In this document: piece by piece, positions 1-8,761 of the stretch | Numbering within the stretch: position 1 is the first letter of the stretch | Layout: each line of letters begins with the position of its first letter | Program-made: the position numbers and the translations under genes | The notes under the pieces: generated by a model | The model's input: only the letters and a program-made list of their open reading frames with translations | Database searches by the model: none | Told to the model about the DNA's origin: nothing | Source of the DNA: Bacteroidales bacterium | GTDB taxonomy: Bacteria > Bacteroidota > Bacteroidia > Bacteroidales > Lentimicrobiaceae | Length of the DNA: 64,000 nucleotides | Assembly (NCBI GenBank): GCA_016709025.1 | Contig: JADJEQ010000021.1 | Coordinates: 1-64,000 of the forward strand | Direction of reading: 5' to 3'

Positions 1-217
1 TCTCTCTCTCGGTCTCTAAGTCTCTTCGTCTCTAAGTCCCTTTTTCATCTTAATCTATCTCCCGGTCTCCTGGTCCACTTATCACTGATACCATGATTTC
101 CGGAGGTCCGGGTACGGTTTCAAAGCAGGTTTAATTTTGGTAAAATAAAAAATATTTACAAAAAAGCGAGAAAAATGTATTACTTTTATAAAATTAGTAG
201 ATTGATTATCAGGAAAT
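1..217. repeat. Low-complexity CT-rich intergenic stretch
   Basis: The first ~80 bases are imperfect short repeats of the TCTCTAAGTCCCT kind. The same wording occurs in the larger repeat block at 3.7-4.1 kb, so this is probably the end of a similar block that continues outside the window. From about 130 the sequence becomes AT-rich leader for the next gene. No coding signal or clear promoter was found. Confidence 0.5.
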
Positions 218-245
218 TTAATTATTCACATAAAATAATTTTACA

Positions 246-905
246 ATGAAGCAAGTATTGGCCGTGTTAGTGATAGCCTGTATATCATATACAGCTTTTT
301 CACAGGAAGTGAAGTTGAATACCAACCTCGTTGTAGAAGGCGATGGCACTGTAAGGATGGATGCCGGCGCGATGGTCTGGGACGATTTACGGGTTACATT
401 GGATAAAGGCAGTAATGCAGCAACATTGGAAAATTTTTCAGGTGCTGGACCGCAAATCTGGTATTTCAAGAATAAGGCAAGCGTAGAAGCCATGTCCTTT
501 ACTGTTCAATTGCCGCATACATGGAAACAAGGAACAACCATTTATCCTCACCTACATTGGACGCCAAGAGCAACAGCTTCTTCAGGAAGCAATGTTGAGT
601 GGAATTTAGACTATACCTGGGCAATCTACAATTCAGCGACTCCAGAGGTATTCCCGGCTGTAAACACGATCACCGTGATAAGCCCCGGGCCTTTTACAGC
701 AAATACCCACCAGATTACTGCACTTACTAATAATAATGTCGGATTAGTTGCTAACGACAAGACCATTTCCAGTATTCTGATTTGCCGTATCTGGCGGAGA
801 TCAGATAATACAAATGACACATACGGTTCAGATGTTGGACTTCTGTTTCTTGATTTTCACTACCAGCTCGATACTTTCGGCAGTCGCGAAACTTTTACCA
901 AATAG
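246..905 (+). CDS. Secreted protein of unknown function (219 aa)
   Basis: I do not recognise the family. The first ~20 residues form a Sec signal peptide ending at AFSQ, so the mature protein of ~200 residues is exported. It is rich in Thr, Asn and aromatic residues and has a central HLHW motif followed by a W-N-L-D-Y stretch, consistent with a beta-sandwich. From memory, similar HLHW...W-x-L-x-Y patterns occur in some phage-associated hypothetical proteins; this is not verified. It ends without a T9SS sorting domain, unlike the T9SS protein 39 bases downstream, with which it may be co-transcribed. The gene is more AT-rich than its neighbour. Confidence 0.75.
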   Translation: MKQVLAVLVIACISYTAFSQEVKLNTNLVVEGDGTVRMDAGAMVWDDLRVTLDKGSNAATLENFSGAGPQIWYFKNKASVEAMSFTVQLPHTWKQGTTIYPHLHWTPRATASSGSNVEWNLDYTWAIYNSATPEVFPAVNTITVISPGPFTANTHQITALTNNNVGLVANDKTISSILICRIWRRSDNTNDTYGSDVGLLFLDFHYQLDTFGSRETFTK

Positions 906-944
906 ATCATCAGGGAATAAAATCCACCTTTTAACCTGGCAAAG

Positions 945-2576
945 ATGAAAAAATATTTATTAAAAATACCGGCATTCAGCCTGCCGGCCTTGCTGCTGAT
1001 TCCCTCGATGGTGCTCGGACAGGGCATAGAAATCACAACCGGAGGCAGTATTGTCAATACCGGTGCATCCTCGATTGAAATCATCAACGGCAGTTTTATC
1101 AACAACGGAACCTATACGAAAGCCGGTGAAACCTTCACCTTTTCGGGAACCACCGCTGCCGGCATTTCGGGAAGCAGCCTTTCGAATTTTAATAACCTGA
1201 CCATCACCAATACCGGTGGAGTTAGTATTGCTTTCAACACGGCGGTTACGGTAAGCAACACATTATTAAATTTTGCTGGAACCGGAGGATTGATTATCCG
1301 GAGCACCGCTGCAGGAACCGGCTCGCTGATTCACAGTACGGCTGATGTGGAGGCAACAGCAGAGCGCTATATGACCGGTGGCTGGAGTGCCTGGAACACC
1401 GGATGGCACCAGATCAGTTCGCCGGTTGTTAGTCAGGCAATAAGTGGTTTTGCTACCGGCAACTATGACTTCTATGGATGGGACGAAACTACCAGCCTTT
1501 GGAAGAATTATCAGGCTGCAGGATTCAGCGCATGGAATGGAGGAACTTACTTTAATGTAGGACAAGGTTACCTGATTTCTTACGATGCCCCAACAACAAA
1601 TTCCTTCACCGGTTACCTTAATGTGGCCAGTGCTACTAAAACCAACCTAACTAAGAGTGGTGCTTCATACAATGGGTGGCATTTGCTTGGTAATCCGTTT
1701 GCCAGTTCCATAATATGGAATGACGACAACTGGGCATTAAGCAATGTCGCTGGTGGTGCAAAAATCTGGCATGAAGGCAACAAGAGTTATAGTGACATTG
1801 CAGCCAATGGAAGAATTCCGTCAGCACAAGGATTTATGGTGCAGGTCAGCAGCGCAACCAATAGCATTACTATACCCGCTGGATCCAGAACACATGATGC
1901 AACAGCATGGTACAAATCAACTGCAGAAAACCAGCGCTTTCTACTGGTAGCTTCTGAAACAGAGGGTGGCTCAGCCCAGGAAAGTCAGGTAATTATTAAC
2001 CCTATGGCTACCGATGCCTTCGATTTTGACTATGATTCGAGATTTCTGGCCGGTTATGCTCCAACGTTTTATTCCATGGTTGGCGAGGAAATGCTATCAA
2101 CCAATTCCATAGCATCTATCGGTGCCGGATCAGTTATCCCGTTTGGTTTTGTAAAGAATGCAGCTTCGGCGTTTACCATTGAACTTAAAGAGTACATTGA
2201 TGGTCAAATAGTTTATCTCACCGACAAGAAAACCAGCACGGTAACCAACCTAAGCCAGACTCCGGTGTATAACTTCACCGCATCCGAAGGCGACGATGTG
2301 AACCGCTTTACCCTGCACTTCAGCACGGTCGGTATTGACAACCCGGCCACCGGCGAAGCGGTACAGGTTTACGCCCACAGTGGCCTGGTTTATCTGAACG
2401 GCGCCCCGGCCGGTGCCGAGGTACGCCTTACGGATATTACCGGCAGGGTATTAAAACAGGTGCGCACAGGTGAAGACAGTATTACTACTTTGAATGTCAG
2501 TAATTTTCCACATGGAATTTATGTGGTAACAATTATTAGCGGGAAAGAGTTACTTAGTCGCAAGATTATTTTGTAA
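945..2576 (+). CDS. T9SS type A sorting-domain secreted protein (543 aa)
   Basis: The protein starts with a signal peptide (to about residue 25, VLGQ). Residues ~25-120 are a repetitive Thr/Asn/Gly-rich beta region, followed by a ~330-residue domain, and the last ~75 residues are a T9SS type A sorting domain with the usual D-x-T-G-R-V and F-P-H-G-I-Y-V-V blocks and a basic end (RKIIL). Such proteins cross the outer membrane by the type IX system, lose the C-terminal domain and are released or anchored. The middle domain is clearly homologous to the broken gene at 17052-19083: both share SLIHSTA, a W-H-x-x-S-S-P-V block and H-L-x-G-N-P-F-A-S. The role of this domain is unknown to me; adhesin-like is only a guess. 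Confidence 0.85.
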   Translation: MKKYLLKIPAFSLPALLLIPSMVLGQGIEITTGGSIVNTGASSIEIINGSFINNGTYTKAGETFTFSGTTAAGISGSSLSNFNNLTITNTGGVSIAFNTAVTVSNTLLNFAGTGGLIIRSTAAGTGSLIHSTADVEATAERYMTGGWSAWNTGWHQISSPVVSQAISGFATGNYDFYGWDETTSLWKNYQAAGFSAWNGGTYFNVGQGYLISYDAPTTNSFTGYLNVASATKTNLTKSGASYNGWHLLGNPFASSIIWNDDNWALSNVAGGAKIWHEGNKSYSDIAANGRIPSAQGFMVQVSSATNSITIPAGSRTHDATAWYKSTAENQRFLLVASETEGGSAQESQVIINPMATDAFDFDYDSRFLAGYAPTFYSMVGEEMLSTNSIASIGAGSVIPFGFVKNAASAFTIELKEYIDGQIVYLTDKKTSTVTNLSQTPVYNFTASEGDDVNRFTLHFSTVGIDNPATGEAVQVYAHSGLVYLNGAPAGAEVRLTDITGRVLKQVRTGEDSITTLNVSNFPHGIYVVTIISGKELLSRKIIL

Positions 2577-2583
2577 CCTGACG

Positions 2584-2614
2584 GTTAAGCCCGGAATTCT
2601 TTCCGGCGCTTAAC
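2584..2614 (+). terminator. Hairpin after the T9SS gene
   Basis: Arms GTTAAGCCCGGA and TCCGGCGCTTAAC pair with one bulge around a short loop, beginning 8 bases after the stop codon. There is no strong T-run, so it may be an mRNA-stabilising or inefficient termination hairpin. Confidence 0.4.
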
Positions 2615-2677
2615 GGCAGAGGGCCTGAGGGTCAGATTTGATTAAAATAAATGAAAAAACGAAGAAAAATATATATT

Positions 2678-2908
2678 ATGAAAAGGAAAATCACCCTGGT
2701 TCTAATCTCGCTTGCCATGCTGTTCTTTGTCGGATTAAGTGTAAGTATTGCCCAGGTTCCACCTCCGCCACCTGATGCCCATGGAGCAACCGGCGACCAG
2801 CAGGCCAATGGCGCCCCCATCGGCACCGGCCTTGTCCTGATGACCGGGCTGTTTGCCGCCTATGGCGCCAAGAGGGCGTGGGATGCGAGGAAGAAGTTAG
2901 AGGAATAA
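2678..2908 (+). CDS. Small PID-CTERM-like membrane protein
   Basis: A 76-residue protein (85 if the upstream ATG at 2651 is used). It has an N-terminal signal/transmembrane segment ending near SIAQ, a proline-rich linker (VPPPPPD) followed by a Gly/Ala/Gln segment, then the motif GAPIGTGLVLMTGLFAAYG forming a second membrane segment, and a basic tail RAWDARKK. This matches the small Bacteroidota proteins with a PID-CTERM putative sorting tail, here with P-I-G in place of P-I-D. The second ATG was chosen because it gives a standard signal peptide (MKRKITLV). It lies directly downstream of a T9SS protein; its partner or function is unknown. Confidence 0.7.
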   Translation: MKRKITLVLISLAMLFFVGLSVSIAQVPPPPPDAHGATGDQQANGAPIGTGLVLMTGLFAAYGAKRAWDARKKLEE

Positions 2909-3237
2909 GTGAGCTGAGGTGTTCACGTTTCTTATTTAGAGACAAGGGGACAAGGGGACAAGGGGACAAGGGGACAAGCCTGCCCGCCGCAACGAAGTGA
3001 AGGAGGGGAGAGGGGGGAAGGGGAGAAGGAATTTCTAATTTCCAATTTCCAAAGAGGATTCAGAGGATTCGGTCTTCTGAGTTTGAGAAAGGTGAGTGAG
3101 AGAAGGGGAGAAGAAGAAATTTCCAATTTCCAATTTCTAATTTCTAATTTCTAATGTCTAAATGAGATTGAGAGAACTGGGCCTTTTTAGTTTGAGGGGG
3201 AAAAGGAATTTTTAATTTCTACCAGGAATTGAGTGAT
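2909..3237. repeat. Octamer and heptamer tandem repeats
   Basis: About 2940-2977 holds five copies of GGGGACAA. About 3030-3052 and 3118-3158 hold runs of the heptamers AATTTCC and AATTTCT. The rest is purine-rich with no gene. The heptamer period is seen again in many gaps of this window. Confidence 0.8.
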
Positions 3238-3352
3238 CGCTCAACCTCAACCTCAACCTTGGTTGCTGAGCGAAGTCGAAGCACAACCTCAACCTCAACC
3301 TTAACCTCAACCTTAACCTTAACCTTAACCTTAACCTCAACCTTAATCTGTT
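3238..3352. repeat. Hexamer (CCTYAA)n tandem array
   Basis: The sequence is an imperfect run of CCTCAA and CCTTAA hexamers, interrupted once (about 3254-3281) by a stretch reading GGTTGCTGAGCGAAGTCGAA. A short piece of the same hexamer occurs at about 30549-30575 upstream of the MATE gene. Open frames through it (Ser-Thr-Leu repeats) are artefacts. Confidence 0.85.
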
Positions 3353-3434
3353 TACCCGGAATTAGTATAAAACGCACCAATCATAGAAAGTATTTCCCCG
3401 CCAGAATCTTCGGATACTGTTGGGGATTTTTTTA

Positions 3435-3600
3435 TCCGGCCGACCTGCCGGATTTCCCAAACATCGGCGATCCGGGCGACCTGCCGGGTTTTCCGAAAAT
3501 CAGCGATTGGAAAACTCAACCTCGTTCCTGACAACCCGGCAGGTCTTCACCGAACACCTTGATAGCGAAAACCCGGCAGGTCCTCCCCAGAAGCCGGCTG
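3435..3600. repeat. REP-like palindromic repeats (CCTGCCGGGTTTTC family)
   Basis: Copies of GACCTGCCGGGTTTTCC and its complement GAAAACCCGGCAGGTC alternate, separated by a spacer containing CGAAAATCAGCGATTG. The same pair and spacer recur at 5600-5890, and the palindrome alone recurs near 8625-8760. This resembles a bipartite REP/BIME element. Confidence 0.7.
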
Positions 3601-3674
3601 ACCCTCCCCGAAACATTGATGAACCTGAGACGCAATCATTGCGTCTTTACTAACCATTCCATGTTTCGGATGAC

Positions 3675-4110
3675 TTTTCACTCTTCACTCTTCACTCTTC
3701 ACTTTTCACTCTTCACTCACTACTCACTATCTCTAAGTCCCTGAGTCCCTCTTTCTCCCTCTCTAAGCCCTCACTATCTTCCATTTCTTCACTCTTCACT
3801 TTTCACTTTTCACTTTTCACTCTTCACTCACTACTCACTACTCATCTCTAAGTCTCTGAGTCCCTCTTTCTCCCTCTCTAAGCCCTCACAATCTTCCTTT
3901 ACTCTTCACTTTTCACTTTTCACTTTTCACTCTTCACTTTTCACTTTTAACTCTTCACTCAATACTCACTATTCATCTCTAAGTCCCTAAGTCCCTGAGT
4001 CCCTCAATCCCTCTTTCTCCCTCTCTAAGCCCTCACAATCTTCCTTTACTCTTCACTTTTCACTTTTAACTCTTCACTCACTACTCACTACTCACTACTC
4101 GTCTCTCAGT
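3675..4110. repeat. TTCACTY heptamer array in a higher-order repeat
   Basis: Runs of TTCACTC/TTCACTT and ACTACTC heptamers are followed by a CTAAGTCCCTGAGTCC block and CTCTTTCTCCCTCTCTAAGC. This compound unit appears three times (the CTCTTTCTCC blocks start near 3749, 3864 and 4011) and is partly repeated to 4110. The same heptamer family appears inverted at 60.56-60.77 kb. It ends about 60 bases before the CBM-esterase start codon. Confidence 0.85.
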
Positions 4111-4172
4111 CTCTGAATTTCCTTCCACGTTTTCCAAAATTTACTAACATTGCATCGTCAAACAGTATATCA

Positions 4173-5582
4173 ATGAAAAGGAAAAATCTAACCCTCATAG
4201 CATGTATCCTGGCCCTGATGCCGGCATTTTCGGTGAACGCCCAGGTTACCTTCGTAGTGGAGAGCCTGCCGGCCACCACCCCGCCGGGCGACAATCTATA
4301 CATTGCCGGCGATTTTACAGGCTGGGATCCGGGCGCGGCAGCCTATGTGATGCACAAAAATGAGCAGGATAAATGGACCATTACCTTGCCGGAACGACCG
4401 GAAGGAACGGTGCTTAAATTTAAATTTACCCGGGGGTCATGGCAGACCGTTGAAAAAGGCTCTGCCGGGGAAGAAATCGCCGACCGCACATTTAATTACG
4501 GGAACGGCTCAACCATTCAGGTTACCATTCTGCGCTGGGCCGATAACGGGGGAGGGCCGGTCTCAACAGCTGCCGCCAATGTTTCGTTGATGGATGAAAA
4601 CTTCTTTATGCCACAGCTTAACCGCAGCCGCCGCATCTGGTTGTACCTGCCACCCGCTTATGAAACCTCAGGACTCAGTTACCCGGTAATGTATATGCAC
4701 GACGGGCAAAACCTGTTTGATGTGCTCACCGCATACTCCGGCGAGTGGGAGGTGGACGAAACCCTCAACACCCTTGCTTCACAGGGACATAAGGTGCCCA
4801 TCGTAGTTGGGATCGACAATGGCGGCACCAACCGCATCGGTGAATATACCCCATGGTCCAACCCCGACTATGGCGGAGGCGATGGTGATCTCTATATCCG
4901 GTTTATCGTTGAGACGCTGAAACCTTACATCGACCAGCATTACCGCACCCTTTCCGACCGAAGTAACACTGCCGTGATGGGGAGTTCACTTGGCGGATTG
5001 ATCTCTCATTACGGAGCCCTGAAATACCAGGAGGTCTTCAGCAAGGCGGGAATATTTTCGCCGTCTTACTGGTTTTCCGACAGTGTCTGGAGCTTTACCC
5101 GAACACAGGGCAAGCAGGACAATATGCGGCTCTATCAGTTGTGTGGCACCCTGGAGGGAGGCAACACCGTGGGCGATATGCTGCGGATGAACGATTCACT
5201 GATCATAGCCGGATTCAGCCAGGAAGAAATCTTCAACAAGGTGGTTACCGGCGGTCAGCACAACGAAGCGCTTTGGCGCAGCAACTTCGCAGAAGCATAC
5301 CTATGGCTGTTTGAAGAAGGGTCAGCGGCGATTGATGATCGTCAGGGCCGGTCGGCAATCCTGTGTTTTCCCAACCCGGTCGGGGATGAACTGACCCTGG
5401 CTGGTCTCCAGCTTTCACCTGCCGATACAGTTGAGATATACGGCATCACCGGGCAACGGGTAAAAACGCTGACGGGGATAAAAGACAATAAAATATCCGT
5501 GGGTGATCTGAATTCCGGAGCCTATCTGTTGCGGTTAAAGCAGAAAAATACAGTGCTGGAAGGGAAGTTTATCAGGGAATAG
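4173..5582 (+). CDS. Secreted esterase with starch-binding-like N-terminal domain and T9SS tail (469 aa)
   Basis: After a signal peptide (to ~residue 24, SVNAQ), residues ~25-125 form a CBM20/CBM48-like beta-sandwich (LYIAGDFTGWDPG, KWTITLP, LKFKFTRGSW). Residues ~140-385 are an alpha/beta-hydrolase of the esterase D/enterochelin esterase (Fes) type, with MYMHDGQNLFD, the nucleophile elbow GSSLGG (Ser272) and a candidate catalytic His in GGQHNE (His363). The last ~70 residues are a T9SS type A sorting domain. The likely role is removal of acyl groups from a surface or extracellular carbohydrate; the substrate is inferred only from the CBM. It stands alone between two repeat blocks. Confidence 0.85.
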   Translation: MKRKNLTLIACILALMPAFSVNAQVTFVVESLPATTPPGDNLYIAGDFTGWDPGAAAYVMHKNEQDKWTITLPERPEGTVLKFKFTRGSWQTVEKGSAGEEIADRTFNYGNGSTIQVTILRWADNGGGPVSTAAANVSLMDENFFMPQLNRSRRIWLYLPPAYETSGLSYPVMYMHDGQNLFDVLTAYSGEWEVDETLNTLASQGHKVPIVVGIDNGGTNRIGEYTPWSNPDYGGGDGDLYIRFIVETLKPYIDQHYRTLSDRSNTAVMGSSLGGLISHYGALKYQEVFSKAGIFSPSYWFSDSVWSFTRTQGKQDNMRLYQLCGTLEGGNTVGDMLRMNDSLIIAGFSQEEIFNKVVTGGQHNEALWRSNFAEAYLWLFEEGSAAIDDRQGRSAILCFPNPVGDELTLAGLQLSPADTVEIYGITGQRVKTLTGIKDNKISVGDLNSGAYLLRLKQKNTVLEGKFIRE

Positions 5583-5930
5583 TCCGTGATGCCGACCTGC
5601 CGGGTTTTCTGAGTCCGACCTGACGGGTTTCCCGAAAATCAACGATTGAAAACCAAAACCTCGTTCTGAAAAATCCGGCAGGTCTTCACCGAAACCTTGC
5701 TCATGACAACCCGGCAAAGCCCCGGGTTGCGACTGTCATCTGGCAGGGTGAAGAGTCGGGATGCCAGGGGAGAGGCCAAAATAAGCGTCGCGACCCGGGT
5801 TGGTTTGGCGTTGGTACGACCTGCCGGGTTTCCCGAAAATCAACGATTGAAAACCAAAACCTCGCACCGGAAAACCCGGCAGGTATTCTCCGAAGGCAAA
5901 AAATAAGCGTCGCAACCCGGATTGGTTTGG
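5583..5930. repeat. Duplicated ~207-bp block with REP-like palindromes
   Basis: Two copies (about 5611-5685 and 5818-5890) of a unit run from GACCTGCCGGGTTTCCCG through AATCAACGATTGAAAACC to CCGGCAGGT. Each copy is followed further on by an ATAAGCGTCGCRACCCGG stretch. This is the same family as at 3.44-3.60 kb. No gene was found. Confidence 0.75.
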
Positions 5931-5970
5931 CTTGTTTTTCCTAAAATTTCATTCCTATCCGCAATAGTCG

Positions 5971-5978
5971 TATTTTTG
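5971..5978 (+). promoter_or_regulatory. Bacteroidota -7 element for the 851-aa T9SS gene
   Basis: TATTTTTG matches TAnnTTTG and would place transcription start about 75 bases before the start codon at 6060. No convincing -33 TTG at the usual spacing was found. Confidence 0.4.
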
Positions 5979-6059
5979 TTAATGCTTAGTATAACATTCC
6001 CTTAAACAGCGATATTTATAATGAATTCAATCATAGAATAAACCCAAACAAAACAGACT

Positions 6060-8615
6060 ATGAAACGATTTTTACGCTCAGTATTGAAAACCACCTTGCT
6101 GATAGGCCTGATTTTTACAGCTCAGGCTTTCATGATCACCGAAACCACTGCCCAGATTTATGAACCGGAAGGGCTGAACATGCCGGGTGCCTGGAATTCA
6201 TGGGTAAACCCGCCTGCAAACAGCCTGGCACTGGCCAACCCCACCCAGGTTCCCGGTGGACGACTGGTTAAAATCGCTGCCGGCCAAACCCGTTGGCAAA
6301 CCATTTTCAGCGTTGCCGCCACCGGTGCCGACCTGGTTGGTGGCAGCTACCCGTGGCTCTTCACCAGCGGTCCTTCAACCAACTACTACCAGAACAAATG
6401 GTCGAATGTAACGGTGGTGATGAATACCCTGCAGACATACACCAAAGAAGGCGCCGGTGACAACAACATTACCCTCCTCGACGGCAAATGGTACACCGTG
6501 AACTGGGAAGACATCGGATATGTTGATTCCCGGGCCATATTTATGGAAACCAGTGCTGAGCCGGTCGAGATTGCTACAGTCTCTGTTCCTGTCAATCCAT
6601 TGGAAAACATCCCGGTGGTTATCCAGGTGACTACCGATGCAGCCCCCTCGGCTGGGGAAATTATCTACCTCCGCTATACCAACGACAGTTGGGTTACCTC
6701 ACAGGCACTTACCGTGACGATGGCCGGTGCAAACGGATCGGTGACCATTCCCGGTCAGCCGGCAAATACGGCTGTGGCTTATTATGCCTTTAGCTCTACC
6801 GTGGCTGCGCTTGCGGCTGACTACGACCTCTGCACCATTCATCTCAACAACAATGGTGGTCTCAGCTACACCTATTCCATCGGCACACCGCCACCGCCCG
6901 AAATTACCTGGGCCAACCTGCAGTGGCCCGGTACCGGTGCGATTGAAACCGGAGGTGCTTTTAATGTATATGGTCAGGCATTTATAGCCGGTATAACCGG
7001 ACAGGCCACCCCGGCTCCCGGACTTGAAGCATGGATAGGTTACAGTACCTCCGACACCGACCCCTCCACCTGGACCGATTGGGTAGCAGCTACACACAAT
7101 GGCCCGGCCGGAAGCAACGATGAATTTATGGGTGATATCGGTACCGTGATCACAGCTGAAGGAATATACTATTATGCCACCCGTTTCAAATACAACGACG
7201 ATCCTTATGTTTACGGCGGTTTCAATGGTGGTTTCTGGGACGGCACCACCAATGTATCGGGTGTGCTTACGGTTTCAGAAGTGTTGCCTGATCCTGATTT
7301 TGACTGGATAAACCTGCAGTTTCCCGGAAGTGCCACCATTGCCCCCGGCGAAAACCTTGATATATATGCGCAGGATTATATTGCGGGCATTACCGGACAG
7401 GCCACCCCGGCACCCGGTGTTCTGGCATGGATCGGCTATAGCTCTGACAATACCAATCCTTCCGGATGGACCAACTGGTTCCCGGCCACCTTCAACGGCC
7501 CTGTTGGCAACAACGATGAATACCTGGCCAACCTGGGTCAGCACCTGACTTCAGAAGGTACTTACTATTATGCCAGCCGCTTCAGGCTGAATACAGGGGA
7601 ATATTTCTACGGTGGTTACTCCGAAACCGGAGGAGGCTTCTGGAATGGCACCGATAACATTTCGGGTGTGCTGACTGTTGAAATACCGGCTCCTGTGGAG
7701 ATTGACTGGGCCAACCTGCAATATCCGGGTACAGGCCAGATTGAGCCGGGTGGAACCTTTGATGTGTTCGCCCAGGCCTGGATAGAAGGGGTAACCGGTC
7801 AGTCTTCCGCTACCCCGGGTTTGGAAGCCTGGATTGGCTATAGTGCAACCAACAGCAATCCCGCCACCTGGACTGAATGGGTCGTGGCGGACTACAACGC
7901 CCCATCGGGCAGCAACGATGAGTTTATCGCCAACATAGGCCCTGAGTTCACCGAGCCCGGCACCTGGTACTATGCCAGCCGCTTCCGTTATAACGATGGT
8001 GTTTTTGTGTATGGAGGCTATTCAGCCACGGGTGGAGGTTTCTGGGACGGCACAGCCAATATTTCCGGCATCCTGACCGTAACAGAACCACAGCAGACCT
8101 TTCCGGTACTGTTCACCATCATCGATGCCACCCTGCTGCACGATGCCGTCAAGTTTAAAGGCGATATGACTGCCTGGGATACCATTGCCATGAGTCCCGA
8201 CAACCACACCTGGACCCTCACCCTGGATCTGCTCCCCGGTAATTATGAATGGGGCGCCATTGAAGACGATGGAACCGAATTTGGCCTATGGCTGATTGAT
8301 GGTGGCAATCTGATGATGACGGTAGGTGATGATGGCACCGTTTCCGGGATAGTCACCTATACCACGCTGGTAACCAATGTTTCTGACCTTCCATTGGGAT
8401 CTAAAATCTATCCCAATCCGGTAAACAATCTGCTCAACCTTGAAGTACCCGGATTGGAGGCATACAGCATCTTTGATATGAGTGGCCGGATGGTGAAAAG
8501 CGCGACAGTAACACCAAACGGGCCAATCAGCATGGCAGACCTGCAGGCAGGGGTTTACCAGCTGCAAATGGTGGTTGGTGAGAAGATCGTTAACCGGAAA
8601 ATTGTGAAGCAATAG
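6060..8615 (+). CDS. T9SS protein with three ~130-aa repeats and starch-enzyme-like N-terminus (851 aa)
   Basis: After a signal peptide (~residues 1-31, ETTAQ) comes a ~250-residue module (IYEPEGLNMPGAWNSWVN onward) clearly homologous to the N-terminus of the GH13 amylase at 11844. Then come three tandem repeats of ~130 residues (about 280-410, 415-545 and 548-675), each with W-x-N-L-Q-x-P-G, a G-I/V-T-G-Q-x-x-x-x-P-G core, A-W-I-G-Y-S and a Y-Y-A-x-R-F end. A CBM20-like sandwich (FKGDMTAWD, ~695-770) and a T9SS type A domain (last ~75) follow. No catalytic domain is seen. The likely role is a secreted or surface glucan-binding protein working with the amylase; the two genes flank the transposase array. 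Confidence 0.8.
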   Translation: MKRFLRSVLKTTLLIGLIFTAQAFMITETTAQIYEPEGLNMPGAWNSWVNPPANSLALANPTQVPGGRLVKIAAGQTRWQTIFSVAATGADLVGGSYPWLFTSGPSTNYYQNKWSNVTVVMNTLQTYTKEGAGDNNITLLDGKWYTVNWEDIGYVDSRAIFMETSAEPVEIATVSVPVNPLENIPVVIQVTTDAAPSAGEIIYLRYTNDSWVTSQALTVTMAGANGSVTIPGQPANTAVAYYAFSSTVAALAADYDLCTIHLNNNGGLSYTYSIGTPPPPEITWANLQWPGTGAIETGGAFNVYGQAFIAGITGQATPAPGLEAWIGYSTSDTDPSTWTDWVAATHNGPAGSNDEFMGDIGTVITAEGIYYYATRFKYNDDPYVYGGFNGGFWDGTTNVSGVLTVSEVLPDPDFDWINLQFPGSATIAPGENLDIYAQDYIAGITGQATPAPGVLAWIGYSSDNTNPSGWTNWFPATFNGPVGNNDEYLANLGQHLTSEGTYYYASRFRLNTGEYFYGGYSETGGGFWNGTDNISGVLTVEIPAPVEIDWANLQYPGTGQIEPGGTFDVFAQAWIEGVTGQSSATPGLEAWIGYSATNSNPATWTEWVVADYNAPSGSNDEFIANIGPEFTEPGTWYYASRFRYNDGVFVYGGYSATGGGFWDGTANISGILTVTEPQQTFPVLFTIIDATLLHDAVKFKGDMTAWDTIAMSPDNHTWTLTLDLLPGNYEWGAIEDDGTEFGLWLIDGGNLMMTVGDDGTVSGIVTYTTLVTNVSDLPLGSKIYPNPVNNLLNLEVPGLEAYSIFDMSGRMVKSATVTPNGPISMADLQAGVYQLQMVVGEKIVNRKIVKQ

Positions 8616-8761
8616 CAGCAGCATGTAACCCGGCAGGTTTTCACCGAATGTTTATGGAGGAAACCGTCCGGCGAAGCCGGTAAAATTTCTCAAAAAGCAG
8701 AATCAAACCTGCCGGGTCTAGCGAGGGCGGTGAACGCCGGCTTACCCCGGCAGGTTTTCTT
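8616..8761. repeat. REP-like palindromes before the hairpin array
   Basis: Contains AACCCGGCAGGTTTTC, CCGGCGAAGCCGG and a pair AACCTGCCGGG / CCCCGGCAGGTTTTC around a GC-rich spacer. This is the CCTGCCGGGTTTTC palindrome family found at 3.4 and 5.6 kb. Confidence 0.6.

Noticed and set aside
3229..3744. Small proteins with Ser-Thr-Leu or Phe-Thr-Leu-His repeats
   Set aside because: They are frames through the CCTYAA and TTCACTY arrays and overlap each other on both strands.
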